A stretch of 64,000 bases of DNA from assembly GCA_965203045.1 (NCBI GenBank), contig OZ241850.1, positions 682,001 through 746,000 of the forward strand, in the 5' to 3' direction. Shown in pieces: positions 8,528 through 17,263 of the stretch; within the stretch, counting starts at the first letter, position 1, and each line of letters opens with the position of its first letter. Under the pieces are notes generated by a model that saw only the letters and a list, made by a program, of their open reading frames with translations, ran no database searches and was not told the DNA's origin. The stretch comes from G965203045 sp965203045 (GTDB taxonomy: Bacteria > Pseudomonadota > Gammaproteobacteria > PS1 > Pseudothioglobaceae). Position numbers and translations under genes: made by a program.

Positions 8528-10189
8528 TTAGTTCTCAGCACGTAGAGATTTAGCCACTTCTTTGGCTCCAGCCACGCTTCTAACCCCAGTTAAGATACGC
8601 GCTAGTTCATCAATACGTTGCTTTTCAATAAGAGTGGTAATTTTGCTAAAAGTCTGGTTGTCAATAGTGATTTTTTCTACTAACAAATGCTGGTCTCCTT
8701 TAGCTGCTACTTGCGGCAAATGGGTAACGCAAATCACTTGTTGTTGTTGCCCTAACTGCTTTAAGCAGCGCCCAACAATATGTGCTATTTTGCCGCTAAT
8801 GCCAATATCTACCTCATCAAAAATTAAAGTTTTGGGTGATTGTTTATAAATGAGAGTAGCGATAGCTAAATTAATACGTGATAATTCTCCACCTGAAGCT
8901 GATTCTGCCAAACTCAACTGCGCTTGCCCGCGGTTAATACTGATATCAAAGCTCACCTGCTCGCCACCAGTAGAATTAATAGTGGTAGTATCTGGGGTAA
9001 GACGAACTAAAAATTTTGCCTGCGACATACCCAGACTGTGCATAATACTACTAATTTTGCTAGCAAATTCGGGAGCTAGTTTTGCTCTATTAGCACTAAT
9101 CTTAGCACTTAATTGCTGATATTGTTTTAATAATTGCTGCTGTTGAGCCTCTAATTGCACGCTTTGGCTAACGTTAGATTTTGCCTGATTTAATTGTGAT
9201 ACTAAATTTTGATATATAGTTGGTAGCTTGCCAATTGGACATTTATGCTTACGAGCTAAGTCGCTTATGATATTGAATTGTTGTTCTAATTGTTGCCTAT
9301 TATTTTCGTCAATCTCAATATTACCAATATAATGACCAATATCACCAAAAGCCTCCTTTAGTTCTAAATACAAAGAATTCAAATTATCACTAATTAAATT
9401 TAATTTTTTGTCCAGAGCTACCAGCTTGTTAAATTTATGATTGATACTTTGTAATTCGCTAACCAAACCAACACCGGTATTATCACCACCTAATGTTTGG
9501 CTAATTAATGATAATGACTGGTAAAGCTCGCCTGCATTTTCACTGCGTTTGTAATCATCTTCAATATGCTCTAATACAGCAAAATCTAGTTGTTTTAACT
9601 CATTTATTTGATAATTTAGTAAGTCAATAGTTGCTTTATTTTCTTCAGTTGCCAGATGTAAATTTCTTAGCTTTTTTTCATTATCACGGTAACTAGCAAC
9701 CAAAACATCTAACTTAACTAAATTATCAGTATTACCAGCATAATTATCAAACCACTTTTGCTGGACTTTGGTTTGTAATAATTCGGTGTAAGTATGCTGC
9801 TGATAAATAACTACCAGATACTGCGCTAGATCTTTTAATTGTCCTAAAGTTGCGATATGCCCATTGATATAAACTTTGGACTTATTATCGCTAGTAATAC
9901 TGCGACGAATAATACAAATATTATCGGCGCTTGCCAAGCTAGCAGCTGCCAAACACTGCTGTGCAAAAGGGTTGTTGCTAATATTAAAATCAGCGCTAAT
10001 ACTAAGCTGTGCCGATTGATGGCGAATCAGGCTAGATTTGGTTTTACCACCTAATACCAAACTAATAGCCGCTAAAATCAACGACTTACCCGTTCCTGTC
10101 TGACCAGTAATGGCTATAAATCCAGACTTAAAATCAATCTCAGCTCGTTCAATAGTTGCTAAATTTTCAATAATTAAAGTTAGTAACAT
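8528..10189 (-). CDS. recN: DNA repair protein RecN
   Basis: RecN is an SMC-like ATPase that acts in the repair of double-strand breaks. The 553-residue protein has Walker A GQTGTGKS at 29-36, a long coiled-coil middle (about 160-370), the ABC signature ASGGELSRINLAIA and Walker B KTLIFDEVDIGISG, then the VICVTHLPQVAAK switch region. All catalytic motifs are intact. Its ATG directly abuts the nadK stop (TAAATG). nadK-recN is a common bacterial pairing. Confidence 0.97.
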   Translation of the reverse strand: MLLTLIIENLATIERAEIDFKSGFIAITGQTGTGKSLILAAISLVLGGKTKSSLIRHQSAQLSISADFNISNNPFAQQCLAAASLASADNICIIRRSITSDNKSKVYINGHIATLGQLKDLAQYLVVIYQQHTYTELLQTKVQQKWFDNYAGNTDNLVKLDVLVASYRDNEKKLRNLHLATEENKATIDLLNYQINELKQLDFAVLEHIEDDYKRSENAGELYQSLSLISQTLGGDNTGVGLVSELQSINHKFNKLVALDKKLNLISDNLNSLYLELKEAFGDIGHYIGNIEIDENNRQQLEQQFNIISDLARKHKCPIGKLPTIYQNLVSQLNQAKSNVSQSVQLEAQQQQLLKQYQQLSAKISANRAKLAPEFASKISSIMHSLGMSQAKFLVRLTPDTTTINSTGGEQVSFDISINRGQAQLSLAESASGGELSRINLAIATLIYKQSPKTLIFDEVDIGISGKIAHIVGRCLKQLGQQQQVICVTHLPQVAAKGDQHLLVEKITIDNQTFSKITTLIEKQRIDELARILTGVRSVAGAKEVAKSLRAEN

Positions 10190-11008
10190 TTACAACTTCT
10201 CACCCCATTGTAATTTAGAGCGCACAATATTAAAAAAGTCATAATCCTTAGGATGAATAAGGCTTATGCGGTTGGAGTATTGAGTAATTAGTAATGACTC
10301 GCTAACCATAAGTTCAATATTAACTTGGGCATCAAAACTAACCATCGCCGTTTGTTTATGCTCGCTTAATTGAATACGAATTTGACTATTTTCTGGCACT
10401 AAAAAGGGGCGGTTACTAAGCGTATGCGGACAAATAGGCACTAAAGATATTGCAGGTATATTGGGGTGTATAATGGGTCCGCCACTAGAAAGAGCATAAG
10501 CGGTAGAACCGGTTGGAGTGCTAATAATTAAGCCATCTGCTCTTTGACTATGGGTAAATTTATCATTAACATAAATTTCAAACTTAATGACCTTACTGCT
10601 TTGGTGGCGATGCACCACCACATCATTAAAGGCTAAATGTTTGCTTAATATCTGACCATTTTTTTCCAACTCGCCTACTAATAACGCGCGCGACTCGCTA
10701 ATAAATTTACCACTAATTACCTGTTCAATACTAGATATCATCTTATCTGGGTAAACATCAGCTAAAAATCCTAACCTACCCATATTAACTCCTAAAATGG
10801 GAATATTATCATCCACAAATTTACGCGCCATTGCTAATAAAGTGCCATCACCACCTGCCACAATAATAAGGTCAGCAGATTTTCTAATTTCTGCATCAGT
10901 CAAAACCACATTCAAACCATTTTCTTTTAGCCACAAAGATAACTGAGAAATGCTTTGCTCACTGGTAAAATCATTTTGTTTTGCAATTAGCCCAATAGTA
11001 GTAAACAT
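10190..11008 (-). CDS. nadK: NAD kinase
   Basis: This enzyme phosphorylates NAD to NADP and is the only de novo source of NADP. The GGDGT signature is at residues 52-56, preceded by the hydrophobic strand ADLIIVA, and followed by GVNMGRLGFLAD. The second signature, TPTGSTAYALSSGGPI, is complete. The length of 272 is slightly below E. coli (292). It is divergent from grpE across a 58-base region and is followed without a gap by recN. Confidence 0.96.
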   Translation of the reverse strand: MFTTIGLIAKQNDFTSEQSISQLSLWLKENGLNVVLTDAEIRKSADLIIVAGGDGTLLAMARKFVDDNIPILGVNMGRLGFLADVYPDKMISSIEQVISGKFISESRALLVGELEKNGQILSKHLAFNDVVVHRHQSSKVIKFEIYVNDKFTHSQRADGLIISTPTGSTAYALSSGGPIIHPNIPAISLVPICPHTLSNRPFLVPENSQIRIQLSEHKQTAMVSFDAQVNIELMVSESLLITQYSNRISLIHPKDYDFFNIVRSKLQWGEKL

Positions 11009-11015
11009 TGAATTA

Positions 11016-11060
11016 TTGAATTTAGATATTAAGTAACGGTCTTATAATACCATTTTAGGA
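11016..11060 (+). promoter_or_regulatory. Promoter and RBS of grpE
   Basis: A perfect -10 hexamer TATAAT lies at 11043-11048, 18 bases before the grpE ATG. The -35 region is weak: TTGAAT at 11016-11021 is the best match, but its 21-base spacing is too long. AGGA at 11057-11060 is the ribosome-binding site. I do not see a heat-shock sigma-32 consensus, although grpE is usually under one. Confidence 0.5.
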
Positions 11061-11066
11061 ATAAAA

Positions 11067-11606
11067 ATGCCAAAACAAAAAAACATAAACAAACCAACTA
11101 ATATCAAAAAAACAACTAAAAAACCAGCAAAAAAAGATAATATTGATACATTAAAGCAGGAGTTAGCGGATGCCCAAGCTTCTGCTAAAAAAAATTGGCA
11201 ACAAGTATTACTTCTAACTGCAGAAATAGAAAACCAACAAAAACGTCACTCCAAAGCCATAACTAATGCTCACAAATACGCTTTGGATAATTTTATAAGA
11301 GAATTATTAACAGTCAAAGATAGCCTAGATTTGGGCTTGCAAAACACCAAAACAAAAAACACCAATGTAGCGAGTATGCAAAAAGGGTTGGCAATGATTG
11401 ATAAAGCATTTACAGACGCGCTTAGCAAATTTGGTGTTGATATTATCAATCCACTGGGGGAAAAATTTAATCCAGAATTTCACGAGGCAATGACCACAAT
11501 TGCAGCCCCTAATAAACCTAGCCAAGAAATTGTTGAAGTAATACAAATAGGTATGTCGCTGAATAATCGCCTTATAAGAGCGGCAAAAGTAATTGTTGCT
11601 CAATAA
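11067..11606 (+). CDS. grpE: Nucleotide exchange factor GrpE
   Basis: GrpE releases ADP from the chaperone DnaK. The 179-residue protein opens with a Lys/Thr/Asn-rich tail (1-25), then a long dimerising helix (about 28-90), then the beta-domain with FGVDIINPLGEKFNPEFHEA and a C-terminal strand LIRAAKVIVAQ. The usual neighbours dnaK and dnaJ are not here; the next gene is dsbD. It is divergent from nadK. Confidence 0.95.
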   Translation: MPKQKNINKPTNIKKTTKKPAKKDNIDTLKQELADAQASAKKNWQQVLLLTAEIENQQKRHSKAITNAHKYALDNFIRELLTVKDSLDLGLQNTKTKNTNVASMQKGLAMIDKAFTDALSKFGVDIINPLGEKFNPEFHEAMTTIAAPNKPSQEIVEVIQIGMSLNNRLIRAAKVIVAQ

Positions 11607-11647
11607 TATTAAAACAAATAATAACATCAAATTATATGTAGTTGTTA

Positions 11648-11653
11648 TATAAT
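11648..11653 (+). promoter_or_regulatory. Likely -10 element of dsbD
   Basis: TATAAT lies 23 bases before the dsbD ATG in the 70-base grpE-dsbD gap. No good -35 is visible at 16-18 bases upstream. Two TATAAT boxes in two short intergenic regions suggest that grpE and dsbD have separate promoters. Confidence 0.4.
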
Positions 11654-11676
11654 ACCCGAGTATTAATGCACCCAAA

Positions 11677-13845
11677 ATGGATATGAGACGCTTATTAACG
11701 CCTTTATTGTTGTTATGCGCTTTGTTGGCGCAAGCACAATTAAAATCGCAAGGCGACCTGCTACCAGTAGATGAAGCCTTTAAACTAAATGCCAGTGCTG
11801 TCAATAATGAAATAATTTTTAGTTGGCAAATTGCTAAAGGTTATTACCTATATAAAGAAAAAATCAATATTAGCACCAATAGTGATGTTAGTATTGGTGA
11901 GCTGATTTTCCCTAAAGCCATTATTGTCCAAGATGAATTCTTTGGTAGAGTTGGTACTTATCGCGACCATCTGATTGTTAAAGCGCCAATTAAAGAAGCA
12001 AAACAACAACAATTAGACTTTGTTATTGGTTATCAAGGTTGTTCCGATAATGGAGTGTGTTACCCGCCAGTTAAGAAAAATAAACAAATACAATTGGAGG
12101 CAATTAGTGCTGATAATATTGTTAAACAAGCAAGTAATTTTATGTCCTCATTAGGACAAAACCTATTACAAAACATAAATATCAATCAAAATAAACACCC
12201 GCTACCTGTTAAACAGGCATTTCCCATCTACAAAGACACTGATAATAATCTAATCAAATTAACTTGGCAAATTAGTCCAGACTACTATTTGTATAAAGAT
12301 AAGTTTAAATTCTTTATTGATGATAGGCCAATAAAGATAAGTATGCCAACTGGCAAAATCAAAGAAGACCCTTTATTTGGCAGAGTGGAAGTGTATGAAA
12401 ATGATGTGGAATTTAGCATTCCTACTGATGCAAAGTCTAGACAAATTAAAGTTGATTACCAAGGATGCTGGTCAGGCGGAGTTTGTTATCCACCACAACA
12501 ATACTTAGCTAATATAAACCAAACTAGCGCAGTTGCTAAAACACAAAATAATGAATTTAGTGAAGAACAAAGCCTTATTCAATTATTGCAAAACCAGCAC
12601 TTTTTATGGGTGCTTATGGCGTTTTTTGGTTTTGGTATTTTATTATCGCTAACACCTTGTATCTACCCGATGATTCCAATTTTATCTGGTATTTTAGTTG
12701 GACAAAAAGGGCAGATTAAAAGGGGTAGATCATTTATTATATCTGTGCTATTTGTGCTGTCAATGGCGCTAATTTATGCTATTGCTGGAGCAATTGCTGG
12801 CTATACCGGCGCTAATTTACAAATTTGGTTTCAAAATCCTTGGATATTGGTTAGTTTTAGTTTAGTATTTGTTATCCTAGCAGGGTCAATGTTTGGCTTG
12901 TATGATATTAGCTTACCTAAATCTTGGCAAAATAAATTAAATCAAAACCAAAAAAAACAAGGTGGATATCTTAGCGCCATTGTCCTAGGGACGTTATCTG
13001 CCCTAATAGTAGGTCCTTGTGTTGCTCCACCACTTGCGGGAGCTTTATTATATATAGGACAAACTGGCGATGCCTTACTCGGTGGCTCAGCCTTATTTAT
13101 TATGAGCATTGGTATGGGCATGCCACTGCTTATACTTGGCGCAAGCGCTGGTGTAATACTACCAAAGGCTGGTGCTTGGATGGAAAAAATAAAAGCGGTT
13201 TTTGGATTTTTAATGCTTGGGGTGGCAATTTATTTATTAGAGCGAGTATTAAGTGAACAAGTTGTTTTATTATTATGGGCGAGTCTATGTACTTTATCAG
13301 TAGCGGCGCTAGGCGTTTTTAAACCCCTATCTGCTAAGTCTGGCGCTTTAGCTGGTATGGCAAAAGCAATTGGTTTGTTGATTTTTGGTTATGGTATTTT
13401 GCTATTTTTACTACTGGCTAGAGGTGGTGGTGATATGTTTGCGCCACTGGCAAGTTGGACAAGTAATACACAAGAGGTTAAAGCCACCAAAAAATTAGTA
13501 TTTAACAGGGTTAATAATCAAGTGGAATTGCAACAATTATTAACCACTGCCAGTAATAATAATAAAGTGGCAATGCTGGACTTTTACGCCGATTGGTGCG
13601 TTTCTTGTAAGCATATGGAAAAATATGTATTTACCAAACCTAAAGTTCAAGCGGCATTTGCCGATATTATGCTTATTAAAGCCGATGTTACTGACAACAC
13701 ACAAGACCAAAAAGCATTAATGAAAGCTTTTAGTGTAGTAGGTCCGCCAGCATTACTATTTTTTAAAGATAATAAAGAATTACGTAGTAAACGTTTAATA
13801 GGTGAGGTTGGGCAAAAGCAGATACTGAAATCCTTATCTAATTAA
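11677..13845 (+). CDS. dsbD: Thiol:disulfide interchange protein DsbD with a duplicated N-terminal domain
   Basis: DsbD carries electrons from cytoplasmic thioredoxin across the inner membrane to periplasmic DsbC- and CcmG-type proteins. This protein has 722 residues against about 565 in E. coli. After a signal peptide (1-20) come two tandem periplasmic nDsbD domains, about 27-140 and 174-280. Each has its own redox pair: QGCSDNGVCYPP (C122/C128) and QGCWSGGVCYPP (C264/C270). The membrane domain (about 305-590) keeps SLTPCIYP (C328) and the partner cysteine in IVGPCVAPP. The C-terminal thioredoxin domain has DWCVSC (C641/C644). All catalytic cysteines are intact. A second in-frame ATG two codons in (11683) could be the true start. 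Confidence 0.95.
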   Translation: MDMRRLLTPLLLLCALLAQAQLKSQGDLLPVDEAFKLNASAVNNEIIFSWQIAKGYYLYKEKINISTNSDVSIGELIFPKAIIVQDEFFGRVGTYRDHLIVKAPIKEAKQQQLDFVIGYQGCSDNGVCYPPVKKNKQIQLEAISADNIVKQASNFMSSLGQNLLQNININQNKHPLPVKQAFPIYKDTDNNLIKLTWQISPDYYLYKDKFKFFIDDRPIKISMPTGKIKEDPLFGRVEVYENDVEFSIPTDAKSRQIKVDYQGCWSGGVCYPPQQYLANINQTSAVAKTQNNEFSEEQSLIQLLQNQHFLWVLMAFFGFGILLSLTPCIYPMIPILSGILVGQKGQIKRGRSFIISVLFVLSMALIYAIAGAIAGYTGANLQIWFQNPWILVSFSLVFVILAGSMFGLYDISLPKSWQNKLNQNQKKQGGYLSAIVLGTLSALIVGPCVAPPLAGALLYIGQTGDALLGGSALFIMSIGMGMPLLILGASAGVILPKAGAWMEKIKAVFGFLMLGVAIYLLERVLSEQVVLLLWASLCTLSVAALGVFKPLSAKSGALAGMAKAIGLLIFGYGILLFLLLARGGGDMFAPLASWTSNTQEVKATKKLVFNRVNNQVELQQLLTTASNNNKVAMLDFYADWCVSCKHMEKYVFTKPKVQAAFADIMLIKADVTDNTQDQKALMKAFSVVGPPALLFFKDNKELRSKRLIGEVGQKQILKSLSN

Positions 13846-13910
13846 ACTTTGGCTGTTTTATAAAACCTCGTGCTTAAGTCATAGAACCTAAATGATATTT
13901 CTATAATGCT

Positions 13911-14126
13911 CTATTTACTAACACCACTGCTAATTTGTCCGCTATCTATCAGCTTTGGCACTAAGATTGGGGGCGATGTTGGAGTGGTGGTAAATATTAA
14001 TGTGGCTGCATCTGTGGATTGACTAACAACTAGTGGCTGCCAAACTGCTCCATTAAAAGTAATAATAGTCACTAACAACACTAAGGGATAACTACTTTTA
14101 GCAAATTTGTCAAAAGCTATCCCCAT
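13911..14126 (-). CDS. Small protein with an N-terminal membrane anchor, unknown function
   Basis: I do not recognise this 71-residue ORF. I start it at the ATG at 14126, two bases after the stop of the preceding gene, rather than at the TTG slightly upstream. Residues 13-30 (YPLVLLVTIITFNGAVW) can form a signal or anchor helix; the rest is Ser/Thr/Pro-rich and probably periplasmic. It is the third member of a co-directional cluster with two paralogous envelope proteins, and likely belongs with them. Confidence 0.5.
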   Translation of the reverse strand: MGIAFDKFAKSSYPLVLLVTIITFNGAVWQPLVVSQSTDAATLIFTTTPTSPPILVPKLIDSGQISSGVSK

Positions 14127-14128
14127 TA

Positions 14129-14902
14129 TCAAGGCTTACTTACAATTGTAGCTTTTACTGTATTAGACAAATTATCAGGCTTATCAATCAATTTTGCCAA
14201 GTATTTATGCTTACCAAACCTAACATGGGCGCTAGATATAATTAGCTGATTTTTAATATCTTTACTAAAATACAATACTGGCAGCACTTGGTCAGCATTA
14301 TTTTGTAAACTTTTAGCATGTGCTAAAGGTACACGCACTTCTAGCCATTGTGAAAATCGGCTTTTAGATGAAGTCAAAACAGCATAAAAAACACCTAAAT
14401 CAGCATTGTATTTAATCAATTTAAGATTAGGTTCGCCTAATTCTTGAGCAAAAGCTTGATAAACATATTGCCAGTATTTTTCTGTGCTTGCCGCTTGACG
14501 ACGTTTTTTCTCTAAATCTAGCCCAAGCTCATACTCCCTCAGTGCTTGTTGGTATTTTAATTTTTCATCTTGGTGGAGTTTGACAAGCCTTGCTACCTCG
14601 CTATCATACTGTTTTTGGGCAGCAGCAACTCTGGCTTCAAACTGCTGAGTAGTTTCAAACTCACCCTTAGTAAGAGTCTTTGGAGTTGGTAATATTGCAG
14701 GCTTGGGCCTTTCTAGAGAGAAATTTGCTACTTCAGAATCTCTATTAAGCCACACTTTTAACTTATCATTAGCAATAGAATCAATGACCTCAAAAGGCAA
14801 ATAAGCGCGCTTATCCCAAGTAACTCCATTGCTTTGCGCAAAAATAGTTGTATTACCTATTAATATGGTAATTAACAAAATAATTTTATTCTTCATCGGC
14901 AA
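14129..14902 (-). CDS. Periplasmic protein, paralogue of its upstream neighbour, unknown family
   Basis: This 257-residue protein has a signal peptide (about 1-22, ending TIFAQ). Residues about 80-150 are charged and coiled-coil-like. They start with GEFETTQQFEARVAAAQ and contain EKKRRQ before a KYWQYVY block. The C-terminal half has LGEPNLKLIKYNADLGVFYA and a WLEVRVPLAHAKSLQNN segment. These blocks match the next gene upstream in order and spacing, so the two are diverged tandem duplicates. I know no function for the family. No enzyme motif is visible. Confidence 0.7.
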   Translation of the reverse strand: MPMKNKIILLITILIGNTTIFAQSNGVTWDKRAYLPFEVIDSIANDKLKVWLNRDSEVANFSLERPKPAILPTPKTLTKGEFETTQQFEARVAAAQKQYDSEVARLVKLHQDEKLKYQQALREYELGLDLEKKRRQAASTEKYWQYVYQAFAQELGEPNLKLIKYNADLGVFYAVLTSSKSRFSQWLEVRVPLAHAKSLQNNADQVLPVLYFSKDIKNQLIISSAHVRFGKHKYLAKLIDKPDNLSNTVKATIVSKP

Positions 14903-14917
14903 ACTCCTATTACAATT

Positions 14918-15808
14918 TTATTGATTAACAGATAAATACCTATCAGACACATTAATATCTCTTGAGCGCACAACGTGCTCTGGATTATAAATATTGGGGC
15001 GACTTATTACCTTGGCAGTATAACGCTCAGTGCCAATTTCAACTAGCGCTCCCGATAAATAAAGCTCACCATTACTATCTCTTGCCAATGATAAAATCGG
15101 TCTGGCATGAACAACATTATGCTTGAATGATTTAGCCTTACTAATGGGTACATAAACCTTAACCCAACTCCCTAAATCACTATTAGTAGATACTAATTCG
15201 GCATAAAAAACTTGTTCATCAGCATTATAACGTCTAATAGCAATTTGCGGTTGCCCCAAAATTGTATCCAAATTAGTATGCACAAACTCCCAATACTTTC
15301 TATCTGATAGTTGTTGACGACGTTTTTTCTCATTAGCAATTGCCTCATTATAAATATTAACATCGGCATTATAAGTATCAATAGCTGTTTGAAACTCACG
15401 TTCTAATTTTTGTAATTCTTTTAATCTTTGCCGCTCAGAACCAGCTACTCTGCGTCCAAAGGCTTCTGTGGTTTCAAACTCGTCTTTACGCAAAAGAGTT
15501 GGCATTGGCAATAGCGGTTTCTGTGGTTTAGACTTATTAAATGGAGCAATATCACTGGCTCTATTAAGCCAATTTGTTAATTGCTTATTGGCAATTTCAT
15601 CGATAATTTTAAAAGGATTTCTAGCACCAGTGTTATCAACGTTTGTTGTGGCATTAGCATTATCAGACCTTTTAATAATATGAAAAGACTGTCCAGTTTG
15701 CAAACTTAGAGCGGAGCTATTTTTGCTACTAGCATCATAAATAGTTTCACAAGATGATGCAAACAGAGCAAAAATTACTAATAAAAACCACCGCTTATTT
15801 ATTGTCAT
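14918..15808 (-). CDS. Putative lipoprotein, paralogue of the downstream gene, unknown family
   Basis: I start this 296-residue protein at the ATG at 15808, giving MTINKRWFLL and a hydrophobic stretch ending FASSC; the Cys fits a lipobox, though an imperfect one. An ATG at 15817 is an alternative. The body shares with its neighbour KDEFETTEAF, the helical charged middle, EKKRRQQLSDRKYWEF, LGQPQIAIRRYNADEQVFYA and WVKVYVPISKAKSFKHN. One copy is probably lipid-anchored and the other periplasmic, suggesting a complex or a duplicated function at the envelope. No catalytic motif is visible. Confidence 0.7.
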   Translation of the reverse strand: MTINKRWFLLVIFALFASSCETIYDASSKNSSALSLQTGQSFHIIKRSDNANATTNVDNTGARNPFKIIDEIANKQLTNWLNRASDIAPFNKSKPQKPLLPMPTLLRKDEFETTEAFGRRVAGSERQRLKELQKLEREFQTAIDTYNADVNIYNEAIANEKKRRQQLSDRKYWEFVHTNLDTILGQPQIAIRRYNADEQVFYAELVSTNSDLGSWVKVYVPISKAKSFKHNVVHARPILSLARDSNGELYLSGALVEIGTERYTAKVISRPNIYNPEHVVRSRDINVSDRYLSVNQ

Positions 15809-15909
15809 AATATCCATACTTAACAGAGTAACCACCCGATTATACCAAAAAAACATCTACAAGCAAAAAAGTTTATTTTTAAAAAAGTACTAAACTATTT
15901 GTTTTTATT

Positions 15910-16857
15910 TTATTTTGCTAATAATGACATTACAGCCATTCTAATAGCGATGCCGTTGGTTACTTGTGGTAGAATTACTGAATGCTTACCATCAGCTACT
16001 TCTGAGGCAATTTCAACCTCGCGATTAATAGGTCCTGGGTGCATTAACAACACATCAGGTTTTGCCAGTGTCAAACGTTTTTCGTTTAAACCAAAACTTT
16101 TAAAATACTCATTCTCATTGGGAATGTCAGATGCCAACATACGTTCTTTTTGTAACCTCAACATAATTACCACATCAGCCCCAACAATGGCACTGTCAAT
16201 ATTATGAGTATGCGTAACACCTGCTTGCCTAAATTTAGAATAGCCCAATGCTGGTGGAGAAACGAGGCGAATATCCTTAACTCCTAAGGTTAATAAAGCA
16301 GCAATGTCAGAATGCGCCACTCGCGAATGCTTGATATCGCCAATAATGGCAATTGCTAGTTTGGATAAATCTTTATGGTGTTGGTAAATAGTGAACATAT
16401 CCAGCAAGCCCTGAGTAGGATGAGCATTAATGCCGTCGCCAGCATTGATAATAATACTATTACTACTTCTGGCGATTTTGTGGGGCAGACCATTTAATTT
16501 ATGACGCACAACAAACATATCAATTTGCATAGCTTCTAGAGTTTTTATAGTATCGTCCAAACTTTCGTTTTTCTTCAATGCGGAATTTTCTAAATCAATG
16601 TTAATTACCATGGCCCCACAACGTTTGGCAGCAAGTTCAAAAGTATTTCTAGTTCTAGTGCTTGGCTCAAAAAATAAATTAGCAACACACACGTTAGACA
16701 AAGTATCAACATATTGCAACCGCCCACTATCTAAAAAACTACTGGCATATTCAATCAAATAAATAATACTGTCTTTAGATAAACCTTCTAATCCTAATAA
16801 ATGCACTAAATTACCTTTAGTACCTAGTTGTGCTTGATTACTAATTCGTTCTGCCAT
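15910..16857 (-). CDS. pyrB: Aspartate carbamoyltransferase, catalytic chain
   Basis: PyrB joins carbamoyl phosphate and aspartate, the first committed step of pyrimidine synthesis. The protein (315 residues) has the carbamoyl-phosphate loop FEPSTRTRNTFELAAKR, the KKNESLDDTIKTL lid with its Lys, the His-Pro-Thr-Gln segment NAHPTQGLLDMFT and the MHPGPINREVEI aspartate loop. It starts inside the end of ruvX (17-base overlap), the order seen in pseudomonads. No pyrI or pyrC follows. Confidence 0.96.
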   Translation of the reverse strand: MAERISNQAQLGTKGNLVHLLGLEGLSKDSIIYLIEYASSFLDSGRLQYVDTLSNVCVANLFFEPSTRTRNTFELAAKRCGAMVINIDLENSALKKNESLDDTIKTLEAMQIDMFVVRHKLNGLPHKIARSSNSIIINAGDGINAHPTQGLLDMFTIYQHHKDLSKLAIAIIGDIKHSRVAHSDIAALLTLGVKDIRLVSPPALGYSKFRQAGVTHTHNIDSAIVGADVVIMLRLQKERMLASDIPNENEYFKSFGLNEKRLTLAKPDVLLMHPGPINREVEIASEVADGKHSVILPQVTNGIAIRMAVMSLLAK

Positions 16858-17263
16858 TATTATCTAAAAAAGTTTGTAAAATGATTGTGGCTGCTTGTTT
16901 ATCAACCTCAGCACGTCTTGCGTTTGAATGACGATAATTCCACCTTAATTGCGCCTTAGCCTCATTACTGGTTAAATATTCATCCACATAAACCACGCTT
17001 ACTTGATAACGTTTTATCAATTGCTTAGCAAATGATTGTGTTAGCAAAGACGACTCTTGGCTATCACCATTTTTAAGTGCCAAACCAATAATACACTGAT
17101 TAGGGCGATATTGAATCATAATTTTATCAATTGCAGCCCAATTGATTTTGCCGTCTTTGCTGTGGTTAATGGTGGTAATACCAACCGCAGTTTTAGTAAT
17201 ACCATTGGCAATAGCAACTCCGGTGCGCTTGTAACCAACATCAAAACCTAAAAAAATTTGCAT
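16841..17263 (-). CDS. ruvX: RuvX/YqgF-family RNase H-fold nuclease
   Basis: YqgF (RuvX) is a Holliday-junction-resolvase-like nuclease, also linked to 16S rRNA 5' maturation. The 140-residue protein has the first catalytic strand GFDVGYKRTGVAIAN with Asp, the Glu in YVDEYLTSNEA, and a C-terminal helix AEVDKQAATIILQTFL with the last Asp. Its ATG overlaps the mltB stop by one base (TAATG), and its end overlaps pyrB. Confidence 0.92.
   Translation of the reverse strand: MQIFLGFDVGYKRTGVAIANGITKTAVGITTINHSKDGKINWAAIDKIMIQYRPNQCIIGLALKNGDSQESSLLTQSFAKQLIKRYQVSVVYVDEYLTSNEAKAQLRWNYRHSNARRAEVDKQAATIILQTFLDNNGRTN

Noticed and set aside
11325..11804. Minus-strand frame across the grpE-dsbD boundary
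   Set aside because: It runs antisense through two well-supported genes and through their intergenic promoter, with no family signal.
13854..13870. GTTTTATAAAAC palindrome after dsbD as a terminator
   Set aside because: It has only A/T pairs apart from its ends, no loop and no T run, so it would not make a stable hairpin.
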